Part shown: positions 43,718-54,265 of the stretch, one piece after another
Numbering within the stretch: the stretch's first letter is position 1
Layout of the letters: every line of letters begins with the position of its first letter
From: Stentor coeruleus
Taxonomy: Eukaryota; Ciliophora; Heterotrichea; Heterotrichida; Stentoridae
DNA: 63,065 nt
Direction of reading: 5' to 3'
NCBI GenBank assembly: GCA_001970955.1
Contig: MPUH01000350.1
Span: 1-63,065 of the forward strand
The notes under the pieces: generated by a model
Told to the model about the DNA's origin: nothing
Databases searched by the model: none
The model's input: the letters and a program-made list of their open reading frames with translations, nothing else
Program-made: the position numbers and the translations under genes

Positions 43718-45235
43718 ATGGAGCAAGAAGAATCTAAGCTAAGCAGTTCTTTTTACGATACGCAGATTTGGAAGTGCAGCTCAGAAAACCTACTCTCGCT
43801 TAGCCCATTAGCACATAGAAGAAGTATAAGTACTTCTAACGAAAAATCATTATCTCCATCTCAAACAAGTCCTAAAAACCTTTCGAAACTTTGCAGTTTC
43901 CTTATTCCTTATAGTTCTCACTCCAGATCTCCCTTAGAACTTAATTCCCCAGTTAAAGAAAAACGTAATATTAGTGTTATTGGAAGGCTGAATGAAGAAA
44001 TTCTTATCCTATCCACTCAACTCAAGCAAGCTAACGAAATCATCTCGTTTTTAAACTTTAGATCAAACGAGTTCCAAGACCTAAATGAAAAATACAAGCA
44101 AAACCAAATCGAATCCGATAAAAACCAAGCTGAAATGCATAAAAAACTCATAGTTTTAGAAGAAAAACTAGGACAAATCCTCATAGAAAAAGACATAGAA
44201 ATCAAAAATATCAGGGATTTACATATAAAAGAAATCCAAAGCAATGAAATTTATAATGAAAAACTAATTCAAGACATAATCCATGAAAATAAGAAAAAAC
44301 AAGTCCTTGTAGAAAACCATTTTATTGAAATTATCATGAATCTTAATCATAAATATATAGAAGAAGTTGAGTATTTGAATAAAAAATACAAAAATAAACT
44401 GTATAATTTAGTGCATTCAGATAAAATTGGGAAGATCAGTATAGGGGAAAAAGAAAGTTATGAAGGAAGTACAATTTATTCACCAAATATGGACTCGATG
44501 AAAAAGATTGAGGTTTCGTTTTTGAGTCCTCATTATAAAAAACCTATGATGAAAAAATCTCAAGAACTGGATGTTGAGCTGGATATGTCGTTGAGGCAGA
44601 TATTTAATCAGGTCAAGTAATATTTATGCAGTCTAAGTTTAGATAGTGACAAATTCAAAGAAAATCGTTCGGAATACGAGCACCAACTACGAGCATCAAT
44701 CCACTCAATTTACGACCTCTGCTCCAAAAAAGCTATTGATTCCAAAGACCCGTTCTGTGAATGGGACGAAACCCCAAAATCCAAAGAGCCTTTTCTAAAA
44801 TTCACCTTAGAAAAACTCTCTAAACGAACAATCCTCAACTATTTCCACACTATAACCGGATCATTTTTCAACACCCTCTCGTATCTTTATTTCAAACTAC
44901 AAAAAAAAAAATATTTCCTATATTGGAAAACCCAAAAGCCTATCAAAATTCCTTTACCCTCCCATTTTTCTAGTGTTTTTACAATAAACCAAACCTTAAA
45001 CAAAAAAATCTTCAGCATTTTCTGGAACACTTTTTCAGCCCTTAAAACATACAACAAGCCATCGACAATCCAAAACAAAAAACTCATGAAAACTGCTCTA
45101 GAAAACTGGGAAAAATCCGTTTTTTCAATCCAAGACTCTGTAATTGAATCTTTTTATCATTGGAGAAGCCTTAAAGCTTATGAGAAAATCGACAAACTTA
45201 AAGATTTTAAGCGTTTCTTCATATACTCCAGTTAA
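43718..45235 (+). CDS. Coiled-coil protein, two exons
   Basis: Coding segments 43718-44616 and 44632-45235 joined by a 15-nt intron give 500 residues. A Ser/Pro-rich N-terminus (several SPS and SPK sites) is followed by a coiled coil (about 95-230), then a second helical region (about 330-490) with repeated aromatic residues such as NTLSYLYFKLQKK and FFNT-type stretches. Unknown family. It ends 18 bp from the stop codon of the convergent gene at 45254. Without the intron the frame would stop at Lys300; the second exon carries about 200 codons of open frame with a similar composition. Confidence 0.75.
44617..44631 (+). other. 15-nt spliceosomal intron
   Basis: GTAATATTTATGCAG, phase 2. An in-frame TAA is removed and the frame stays open for 200 more codons. 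Confidence 0.9.
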
Positions 45236-45253
45236 ATATTATTTTATTATTAA

Positions 45254-45838
45254 TTAATTTATGCTCATAAGATCGATTATTGTGTGCATTTTGAGTTTTT
45301 TAAGTTCTTTTGCTTTGAAAACTGTTGGGCTTTTACGTATGCTTTGTTTTATATTATAAAATGCTTGACAAGATAATGATGATTTTATATCCCCAGTTTT
45401 GTGAGTATATAAATTTAGGATGTCGTTAGTGTTTAATCCATGGAAATTAACTTTTTTTTCAGACTTTTGCCCGATGATTGAGTTTTTTATAGAGCTTTTT
45501 ATGTAATGATATGATTTTCCTTCAGGATTTAGTGTTGAAGATTGTTTTTGGGGTGAAATACAAGGTTTTGGGAACATTGTAGCTCGACGACTAAGACGGG
45601 ATTTTTTTTGTTTTTTTAAAGACTTTTGTGAGGGGGTCAGTTTTAAAAGCCCGTTTTCAGAAGATTTTATCGATTTCTTTTGGTTGGGGGAGTAGAAGGA
45701 AAAAGGCTCTGGGATTGTCACTTTACGGGAATTGAGGATTTGCTCTTCGTAAGATAAAAATGGAGGTGGGGATAAGGATTTTGAGTTTTGTAGTGGACTA
45801 CGGGGTTCAGGGAATGGGCTTGAAATATTGTGCTTCAT
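45254..45838 (-). CDS. Ser/Lys-rich protein of unknown function
   Basis: 194 residues, disordered, dominated by Ser, Pro, Lys and short helical stretches (KSLKKQKKSRLSRRATM). No recognisable domain. Convergent with the gene ending at 45235, with 18 bp between stops. Confidence 0.6.
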   Translation of the reverse strand: MKHNISSPFPEPRSPLQNSKSLSPPPFLSYEEQILNSRKVTIPEPFSFYSPNQKKSIKSSENGLLKLTPSQKSLKKQKKSRLSRRATMFPKPCISPQKQSSTLNPEGKSYHYIKSSIKNSIIGQKSEKKVNFHGLNTNDILNLYTHKTGDIKSSLSCQAFYNIKQSIRKSPTVFKAKELKKLKMHTIIDLMSIN

Positions 45839-46510
45839 TATGGTAGGATTTTTATTTAATTAGATATGATGGTTATAATTATGTTATGATTAGAAAATAT
45901 GTTTTGGTTTAAAAAGGTAGATATAATTAGGTTTATGGTTTTGAGATTTTGATAAATGGGTTTTTTAGGTAGAATTTATATGTGACTATTGGTTTTAGGT
46001 TAGAAATAAGAGATTTTTTAGGTTTTTTTGCTTTTATGCTTTATTGATTTTCGGGGTTTGTGGTTTAGGTGGCGTGCTTTTGGATATGGTTTTATTGTTT
46101 GTAGTGTGAATTGGAATGCTGTTTTATTAACAATTTATTTTTAGATTTGCAATTTTTAAGTTTGGGAAATAATATGGGAATAAGTTGGGAACATGATTTA
46201 TTTAATTATAATGAAAATATAGAGAATATAGGGGAAAGCAAGATAAGTAATTAAAAAATCCTAAACAAAACCTATAACAAACCCACAAATTCCCATAAAA
46301 TATTCCTTAGCTTTTCAGTCAAATCCTCCATCACCTGCAAATCATCTTAACCAAAATATAAAAACTCCAAATCCATGACAAATCAAATTCTTCACCGCAT
46401 CCTAAAAATCTTAAAATTCTATAAAAATATAATCATCAAATCTAATCCTCTAAATTTCCCTCAATCATTTGTAAAAAAAAAAATCCCTTAATCTCACTTA
46501 TCTTATAAAT
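45839..46510. other. Divergent intergenic region with skew switch
   Basis: G/T-rich to about 46230, then A/C-rich to the TRAPPC2L-like gene. Nothing else seen. Confidence 0.65.
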
Positions 46511-46951
46511 ATGGAAGGCCTTCTCGTATTTGTCGCAGTAATCAGTAAAGACAATAAACCTATAATCCTCCAAGAGTTTCGTAGTAACACAGACATCACA
46601 ATGCATTTTGTCGTATATTCTTCCTTAGACATTATCGAAAGAAAAATCGTCGAAATCCGTGACAGCAACGAAATGACAAAAAACTATCTGGGTTACTTAG
46701 GCCCTGCTCTTCTTGGTGAAGGTGACTATGCTTTATATGGTTGGTTAAGTTTCACAGGTGTCAAATTTGTTGCGGTACTTAAAGAAAACTATGAACAACG
46801 AAATGATGAGAAAATCAAGTCACTTATGCAAAAACTTGAACAACTTTATATAAAAACCATATCAAATCCTTTTCATGACCCTTCAGATTTTACGTCTGTT
46901 AAGTTCATTGATAAGCTACAGAAAAAAGCTAAAAGGATATTAAAAGCTTAA
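46511..46951 (+). CDS. TRAPPC2L: TRAPPC2-like (TRAPP complex) protein
   Basis: 146 residues of a longin-like fold: strands MEGLLVFVAVIS and KPIILQEF, a helix, then GDYALYGWLSFTGVKFVAVL, and a C-terminal helix with KSLMQKLEQLYIKTISNPFHDP. The YGxxxxxxVKFVxV block and the L-Y-x-x-x-x-x-N-P-F ending favour TRAPPC2L/Tca17 over TRAPPC2. TRAPP complexes tether vesicles and activate Rab GTPases in ER-Golgi traffic. Start context TTATAAATATG. Confidence 0.88.
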   Translation: MEGLLVFVAVISKDNKPIILQEFRSNTDITMHFVVYSSLDIIERKIVEIRDSNEMTKNYLGYLGPALLGEGDYALYGWLSFTGVKFVAVLKENYEQRNDEKIKSLMQKLEQLYIKTISNPFHDPSDFTSVKFIDKLQKKAKRILKA

Positions 46952-46995
46952 ATAAAAAATATATCTAATGGATTATTTTAATATAAAGTGACATG

Positions 46996-49072
46996 TTAGT
47001 TTGCATATAAATCATTGTTTTCATCATCTTTAGCTGCTAAAGACATGTCATCTAAGACTTCTTTAAAGATAAGGATTGAGCAGATTTCTTTGATGAACTC
47101 TTGGAAAATCACTATGGCTTCTATTTGACTTTTATTTTCAATTTGATAGCTTTTAGACTTTTTGCTTTTGTTACGACTTTTGAGCATTATATCGTAAAAA
47201 GTGTCACTGACTGAGGTTTTGATTGGGACACCCATTTCTTGAATAGTGCTAACAAGTTTTTCATTATAATTTTCGTCTTTGCTCGCTAAAAACTCAATTT
47301 CCATAGCCAACTGTTTGAAATACGCTAAAAAGTTATCCTTATTCAAGTTCAAAGGTCCCAACAAGAAATTGTGTAGCGAGGCAAATGATCCTTTTTCCTT
47401 AGGAAATGTTGCTAAAGTCGATATAATTCCAGTGATATACAAATTCTCATCTACCGAGTTCTCTAAAAAATTCCTAAATTTCATAAGCACTACATGTAAG
47501 ATTTCCCCTTCAAAGAACTTTTCATTATTCTCAGCATAAAAATCTTGATTTACAGCATCAGTACCTCCTGTTTCCCCAGCTTTTGATTTATATAAAGATG
47601 ATCCAGTATATTCAGAAAACTCTTCTAATACAATTGTAGATGATTTTACTGCAGATGAACATCTTAAATATGCTGAATGAAGATAATCATTTAGATTTCG
47701 GTTTAAGTCTTTTGGTTGTATTTTATTAGGGATTATTGATAAGAATGTATTAGCTTTTATGCAAACTTCACTTGCTGGAGGGCTACCTGAGAAAGAATCT
47801 GTTATAAGCAACTTTATAGCTTTTTTACCACCTTGGCTTAGAAGATGATAGAGAATGCGTAGGGTGTAGATTGAAAGCTGGTCGTATTTACTGTTGAGGT
47901 TATCTATTAGGGTTGGCCACATTTTACATATGTCGGAGGTTGGCAAGCATCCTTTGTTTGGGTCGGGGGTGAATTCGAAAGGTTTTTTTTGTGAACTTGT
48001 TGGAGGCCTCTATACATTTTATTATGCTGACGATATGTTTTAATCTTTTACTACCATCTTTTGCTTTCCCTTGAAAGAAATATACAATCGGAAGTAGAAG
48101 GTCTACTGATTTAAATTCCTGAACTACTGTTGATAAAAAAATACTTGAGTTAATCCGGGTACTGTATTCATTGCTTTGAAGTCTTGGTGTGAGAATCGAG
48201 GCACAAAATTTTTCATAAAAAGCTTCAACAATTTCTTCTTTAAGTGTTTTCGATATACAATTGCTATAAAACTGTTCCAAAAACTCAGCATACACCTTAA
48301 CCGCATGCAACTCCCTAATCTGAAAATAAAAAGCTAATTTCATCACAAGCCTAGTCGCAAATTCATGATCCCTTATAATAACCATCAACAAATTTTCATC
48401 AAAAATTTTCCCTATCAACAAAAACGGACTCTTATCATACCTATAAAACTCCAAATCATTAAAAAAGTACATCAAAATCGATAAAGGAATAAACTCACTT
48501 TTTTTTTCATAATTCGATACAAATAAATCTAAATGCCCAGTACTCCCTTTAATATTCTCAAGTAACCTTTTAATCAATTTAATAACTGCATTTTTAATAT
48601 CATCAGCAATACAAATAGTATTGTTTTCCCCAATACTTGATGAAATCATTGATAATAAGTTGCGGAATATTGAGTTTAAAGAACAATGGAAACTCATTTG
48701 TGATATAAAGTCTTGGTTTTTGATCTTTTTTAAAATTTTTGTAAACATTTTGATTACGATTAAAAACAAACCATTAGGTATGTCAATTTGCGCTGCTGCT
48801 GTTAGGATTTCAAACATTTTTGATGTAATAAGTGACTCTAAACAAGGTCTTAAGGTTTTTAATTGTATATCTAAAGAGTCTTCTTCAATAAGAATATCGA
48901 TAATCTGACTTAAGGCTTTGATTTCAGCATAGGCAGAAGCAGGTTTTGCCAAACTTTTTCTATCATGTCCACAAAACTGTGTGTGAAAAGTAAGGAAATT
49001 CTCCCATATTTGGCTTATTTTGTGTAATGGACTTGTTGCTGTGGATCTGTGGAAATATCGCTTTAGACTCAT
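46996..49072 (-). CDS. Helical-repeat protein, split by a +1 homopolymer frameshift
   Basis: Two overlapping ORFs (49072 down to 47924, and 47946 down to 46996) read as one protein if one base of the T8 run at 47983-47990 is dropped; the join would be about 690 residues. The product is almost all helices (HEAT/ARM-like), e.g. LVTTIQEM-type hairpins in the C-terminal half. No family recognised. The correct reading near the join is open in both directions and the amino-acid composition is continuous, so I treat it as one gene with an assembly error or, less likely, a pseudogene. Ends 44 bp from TRAPPC2L's stop. Confidence 0.75.
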
Positions 49073-49371
49073 TTTTATATCAGTTGAGAAGTTTTTAAGG
49101 TTGTTTTAATGTGCAATTTAATAACAAATGAACAGAAGTTTTAAGGTAGAAAATTATGAACTTCTAAAAAAAAAAACATATGATTTTTTGTTATGATAAA
49201 AATATGATGTTTATACAAAAATAACCTTAATAATGAAGATATAAGAATTTTTTTATAATGATTTAGGTTATAGGATTTGGGGAAAATTATATTTGTTTCT
49301 TAAATACTAAATAGGTTAAAATTAGAAATTAGAAGGTATAGATAATATGGTAAAAATAGATAAAAAATTAA

Positions 49372-50889
49372 ATGGAGTGTACACTGCTTGAGTGTAATAA
49401 GCCAGCTGATGATTTTATTACATGTGGAGTGTGCTTTATACCTAAGTATTGTTCAGAACAATGCAGGGAGTTAGATTTTGCTTTTCATTCAGAATCATGC
49501 CGACCTCATTTATATACTTTAAAAGATTTTACTGTAGCAAAAAACACAAAAATCCTCGGTACTGGGGCATATGGCAAAGTCCAACTAGTGCAAAAAATCG
49601 ATTCTAAAAAACTCTACGCAATGAAAATATACAAAAAAGCCTGTGTCTCAGAAATAATTCCTCTCAAAAACCTCTTCAGAGAAATCTCTTTACACAAATC
49701 CCTCAACCATCCCAATATAATCCACCTTCAAGACCATCTCGAAGATAGACTTCGAGTCTACATCGTCTTAGAATATGCTGAAAAAGGTAGTCTTTTCGAC
49801 CTTTTACGTCAAAAAATCAAACTGCCTGAAAAAGACATTTGGCCTCTTTTCACACAAATTTGTACAGGACTGAACTATTTACATTCAAAAAACCTCTTAC
49901 ATCGAGATTTAAAGCCTGAAAATTTACTTATAAATAAAGACGATATTATAAAAATATGTGATTTCGGATGGAGCGCCAGAGGTAATGAAGCAAGAGTTAC
50001 TTTTTGTGGGACTTTAGACTATATGTCACCTGAAATGCTTGAAAGAAAACCTCAAAGCTATAAAGTGGATATATGGGCATTAGGTATTTTATTATATGAA
50101 ATGTTACATGGAACACCACCTTTTAGGGCGAAAAATCCTAAAGAAATGGTTAGGATGACAGCAGAAGGAAGATATAATGTTGGGTTACATGTTTCATATA
50201 GTGCAAAGCAGTTAATATCCTTATTGTTACAACCTGATCCTGAAGATCGTCCACCAATTATTGAAGTTCTAAAAACCCAATGGGTCCAAGACTATTGTTT
50301 ACAGAAACTCAAACTTGGATGGAAAATCAAACATCCAGATTATGGTGATGGGATAATTAAAGATTCTATAGGACTTGTATATACTATAATATTTGAAAAC
50401 AATGAACAAGAGTTTGAGTTTATAGAAAATGATCTTATTATGCTTTATACAGTTTTTGATCAGAATGGGCATGTTATGTTTGATCATAGCCCTAGTCCTT
50501 ATATTAAACCTAGGTCAGAACCTATTCAAAATAATACAAAGATATCTCCAAGATATAAAGATCTTGATATTGATGTCAATTTAAATAAAAAACCTACAGT
50601 AAAATCAGCGACTGGGTCTAGAATTGGTTCTGAAAACAATTCTCCGGTTTTTATGGGTGATTCGAATTTCACTTTTGATGGACATCATAAGGATCCTAGG
50701 CTTCCCAGAAGTCCAAAAGCTATTGAAGAAGTGAAGAGAAGCCAAAAACTTCCTAGTAGAAAAAATGTTAGAGAGGACTATGAAGGGATTAACCTTTCCC
50801 CTGAACCGATTCCGACATTTCTTGAGAAGTCTAGTGGGACTCCAAAGAGCAGTTTTTTGCAGAAATTCAAGAAAGGTGGTTTACATTAA
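49372..50889 (+). CDS. MYND-finger/Aurora-like protein kinase fusion
   Basis: 505 residues. Residues 3-43 are a complete MYND zinc finger (Cys3, 8, 18, 21, 27, 31, His39, Cys43). From about 58 a full protein kinase domain follows: G-loop GTGAYG, catalytic Lys in YAMKIY, HRDLKPEN (177-184), DFG (197-199), activation segment GTLDYMSPEML. The CDFGWSA and GTLDYMSPEML patterns are Aurora-like. After the kinase (about 315) a small beta-rich module (IKHPDYGDGIIKDSIGLVYT) and a disordered tail follow. MYND normally binds proline-rich peptides, so it probably recruits the kinase to partners. The fusion is unusual. Confidence 0.9.
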   Translation: MECTLLECNKPADDFITCGVCFIPKYCSEQCRELDFAFHSESCRPHLYTLKDFTVAKNTKILGTGAYGKVQLVQKIDSKKLYAMKIYKKACVSEIIPLKNLFREISLHKSLNHPNIIHLQDHLEDRLRVYIVLEYAEKGSLFDLLRQKIKLPEKDIWPLFTQICTGLNYLHSKNLLHRDLKPENLLINKDDIIKICDFGWSARGNEARVTFCGTLDYMSPEMLERKPQSYKVDIWALGILLYEMLHGTPPFRAKNPKEMVRMTAEGRYNVGLHVSYSAKQLISLLLQPDPEDRPPIIEVLKTQWVQDYCLQKLKLGWKIKHPDYGDGIIKDSIGLVYTIIFENNEQEFEFIENDLIMLYTVFDQNGHVMFDHSPSPYIKPRSEPIQNNTKISPRYKDLDIDVNLNKKPTVKSATGSRIGSENNSPVFMGDSNFTFDGHHKDPRLPRSPKAIEEVKRSQKLPSRKNVREDYEGINLSPEPIPTFLEKSSGTPKSSFLQKFKKGGLH

Positions 50890-51729
50890 AGATTATTTAA
50901 AAATTTAAGTTACGTATATATAGGTTATGATAGAAAAATAATTAGGATGAATAGGATTTATGAAGGTATTAGATGATTAAAAAAAATTTATGGCAAAGTA
51001 TTGTGAATAATTTAAAATATTGTGTTAAGAAGAGGATAATAGAGAAAGGGTTTTGGAATAAGAATATTTTTTTTTTTTGCTATAAAGGGAAGTGTGATAT
51101 GTTTTGGTTGAGGATTTATTTATTGTAAAATTATTTAATAATTAGGTTTATAGTTAGATGAAAATTTATGTATAAGACAAAAATTAGAGTCAAATAGTCA
51201 TTTTTTTTCAGCAGCAATTTTTATATATACATAAACCAACATTACCTTATCATTATTAGAAATAGAAAGCTTTAAAATTTACTATTAATACAGTAATTGC
51301 CTATATAATTATTAACCCTAGGACCTTAGCTAACTATATAATTTTAGATAATTCTAAGATTTGTGTCTTGAATGGGTCATCATATAATAATTCTCCCAGG
51401 TGTACACCGGAAACACTGAATAGACTAATATCATACTAATCAGGCCGATTTTAAGTCTTCGCTTATGTAAAGCTAAACTTTTCATGATTCTATTAAACAT
51501 TTATATTCAACATATTACTTAATATAAACAAATTCCCATTCAAAACTACTTAATAAAATTCCCATAAATTCATAATTAATAAAACAAATCTTACAATCCA
51601 TCTCATCTCTCACTCTATTTTTCTATATACTTCCTCAATAAAAAATCACAAAAATCCAAATTTGTATTCAAAAAAAGCATCATAAAAACTTTCTTCAATC
51701 ATATTTTACTCACAAAAAATTAAAAATCC
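50890..51729. other. Convergent intergenic region
   Basis: 840 bp with no supported ORF or repeat. G-rich at the left (50941-51000: 13 G, 1 C), C-rich at the right (51601-51660: 16 C, 0 G). Confidence 0.65.
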
Positions 51730-54222
51730 CTACAATTTACTAAGATACTCAATGATCTCTGAAAAATTGGGCCTTTCCATAATATTACTAGACCAGCATC
51801 TAACAATAAGTTCCCTTATTTCTTGTTTATCCACTTTACTAATATTAGGCCTTAAACCCATATGTAATACTTGATAAGGAATCATAGCAGGATTTATACC
51901 TCTATACGGTGTTTCTCTAGCAAAAATTTCCCATAACACAACTCCATAAGAATATACATCAGCAGAAAATCCATATGGCTGACTAGATAAAACCTCAGGA
52001 GCCATCCAATGACATGTTCCCATTTGACCAGTTAAAATCCCTTCATCAACAGTTCTTGAAATGCCAAAATCTGTAATTTTAACATTAATTCTATCATTCT
52101 CTGATTGTACAGGTTCTTCAAGTAATAAATTTAAAGATTTCAAATCTCTATGGATTATATTTGATGAATGAAGAAATGCCATACCTTTAGCTGTATCTTT
52201 AGCCATTTTTATCTGTTGATTATATGATAATTTTACTTGAACTGTCTCATGAAGTAAATGAAAAAGTGTATCCCCAAAACAAAACTCAGTTACTATACAA
52301 AGTTCTTTATCTACACTAGCCCCCATAAAAAGTACTAGGTTAGGATGTCGAAGCTTAACCATAGTCTCAACTTCACGTTCGAACTCTTTCTGTGAATTTT
52401 GACTATTGTTTTTCAAAACTTTTATGGCTACATTTGTATGTCTGTATATCCCTTTGTAGACTGTACAACTACTTCCAACACCTATTGTTTGATTCATTTC
52501 AAGTTCGTATGTATTAATCATCCATGATAAATCATTTTGTAATATACTTCCTCTTTTTGGCATATTTGTATATGTTTTTTCTTCAGATTTAGAACTGGCT
52601 TTTGTTGATCCTGATGATCGGATTTCTGATTTTGTGTTACTTTTTGCTGATGAGCCTGAGGAACATTTTGATGAGTTTGTGGTTAGGATTTTTATGATGA
52701 TGGTTTCTGGGAAGCAATTTTTACATCTTTTTATTAGAGAGTATGTTTGACATTGATTTTCTTGATATGATTCATTGAATTCTTGTGAGGATGATAAGTT
52801 GTTTTTAAGTTCAGCCATGATTTTTTGCTGTTCTTGGATTAAAAGGTTTAGAAAAGAACTTTTTAGTGTTGAGTGTTGTTCGGGGTTTGAAAAAATAGAT
52901 TTTGTGGTTTTTATGCTGTTTTCCCAGTAGTCGAGGATTTGGATTAGGGAAGTTTCATCAGGGTTTTCAAAATCGGACCAATCACCATAGGTTCCAATAG
53001 ATAAATGAAGTTTAATTTTGAGTTTTATTAGGTCGATGATGTTTTTTATAACTTGGATCAGTTCGTCATTATTAGTTTTATCGGTTTTAGGTTTGTTTGA
53101 GTGCACCCAATATTTTTCTATTTCATCGATATATCTGTTACAACCCATTTGGCTTTCAAATACTCCTTTTGGTCCACTGGTTATGTATTTATACATCAAA
53201 AATAAGCTTTTAAGGGCAATATACGCTTTAGTAAAAGGTCGTTGTCCTAGAGCTTGGAAAAAAAGTGGGATTTTTGTAGGTTTGTTCCAGGCTTTACCAA
53301 CAAGTTTAGATATGTAAATTTGGTCTGGCAGCTGGTCATTCTCTGTAGTTACAGCATTCACCCATGATTTGCTGCTTTTTTTAAACATAGATGCAGGACG
53401 CAGCGATTCAACATTTTCAGCTGAAAGCATACTCGGCATATAAGATTCATATATCATAGTAATAATCTCCTGTATTGTTCCCCGTGTCTGAGGGTTTGGG
53501 TCAAGCATCCTATCCAAAATGCATTTCCAATACACAGACACTTGTATATTTCCTTTCCTATACTTCCCCCTAAGTTGTTCCTCAACATCATCCACAACAA
53601 AAGCGCTTTGTCCATATAAAACCTCATAAACCAAGCACCCTAAAAGCCAAATATCAACAGCACAAGTCCATACAATATCTTCAGAACTCATCATTTCTGG
53701 AGCTTTATATTCCTGAGAAACCTTAGACCCTAATGTTTTCATTTCATATTCATGACATATTCCTGAATAATCCCCAAGTTTATATTTATAATTGCTTGTA
53801 ACAAAAATACTATCTAGATTTAATTGTCTATGAACAAGTTTTCTTGTATGTAAATAATAAAAAGCTAACAAAATATCTCTTATCATAGTAATAATATGTG
53901 TATCAGACATATTCCCTGATTTCAAAATAGATCTTAAGGTTACTCTTGATGCTGATTCATATAAAATCATAGAATAATCATCTAAGTCTATATTGTCTAA
54001 ATACATCATAAGTCTACCATGAAGGCCAACAATTTTCCCCCCTTGGACCTCATCTTGGAAGACTTGATATTGTTCAGGTTTTGTAAATAATTTTAGTAAA
54101 TACCTTCTATTCTCAGCATCAAATGCTTGATAAAACTGTCCTTTCCCATTATCCAAAAGCATTTCTCCGACTTTAACATTATATTTAGAGAATACCATTT
54201 GCTCGCCTTGTATGGTTTTCAT
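51730..54222 (-). CDS. Tandem pseudokinase-kinase protein (TKL family)
   Basis: 830 residues from this ATG; an upstream in-frame ATG at 54276 would overlap the MORN gene's stop region. Residues about 8-265 form a kinase fold whose HRD is HRQ (131-133) and DFG is DYS (151-153): a probable pseudokinase. A Ser-rich middle follows. The C-terminal kinase (about 565-830) is complete: IGVGSSCTVYKG, VAIKVL, HRDLKSLN (691-698), DFG (718), MAPEV; the family is tyrosine-kinase-like, close to plant RAF/CTR1-type. The architecture recalls JAK (pseudokinase then kinase), where the first domain regulates the second; similar but independent here. Confidence 0.88.
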   Translation of the reverse strand: MKTIQGEQMVFSKYNVKVGEMLLDNGKGQFYQAFDAENRRYLLKLFTKPEQYQVFQDEVQGGKIVGLHGRLMMYLDNIDLDDYSMILYESASRVTLRSILKSGNMSDTHIITMIRDILLAFYYLHTRKLVHRQLNLDSIFVTSNYKYKLGDYSGICHEYEMKTLGSKVSQEYKAPEMMSSEDIVWTCAVDIWLLGCLVYEVLYGQSAFVVDDVEEQLRGKYRKGNIQVSVYWKCILDRMLDPNPQTRGTIQEIITMIYESYMPSMLSAENVESLRPASMFKKSSKSWVNAVTTENDQLPDQIYISKLVGKAWNKPTKIPLFFQALGQRPFTKAYIALKSLFLMYKYITSGPKGVFESQMGCNRYIDEIEKYWVHSNKPKTDKTNNDELIQVIKNIIDLIKLKIKLHLSIGTYGDWSDFENPDETSLIQILDYWENSIKTTKSIFSNPEQHSTLKSSFLNLLIQEQQKIMAELKNNLSSSQEFNESYQENQCQTYSLIKRCKNCFPETIIIKILTTNSSKCSSGSSAKSNTKSEIRSSGSTKASSKSEEKTYTNMPKRGSILQNDLSWMINTYELEMNQTIGVGSSCTVYKGIYRHTNVAIKVLKNNSQNSQKEFEREVETMVKLRHPNLVLFMGASVDKELCIVTEFCFGDTLFHLLHETVQVKLSYNQQIKMAKDTAKGMAFLHSSNIIHRDLKSLNLLLEEPVQSENDRINVKITDFGISRTVDEGILTGQMGTCHWMAPEVLSSQPYGFSADVYSYGVVLWEIFARETPYRGINPAMIPYQVLHMGLRPNISKVDKQEIRELIVRCWSSNIMERPNFSEIIEYLSKL

Positions 54223-54265
54223 TTTTATGCATATTTTTTTACAAAAATTCACTTTTTTTAAATAT

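Noticed and set aside
46996..49072. Programmed +1 frameshift as in Euplotes
   Set aside because: Euplotes sites are AAA-TAA or similar slippery stops; here there is only a homopolymer. Assembly error is simpler.
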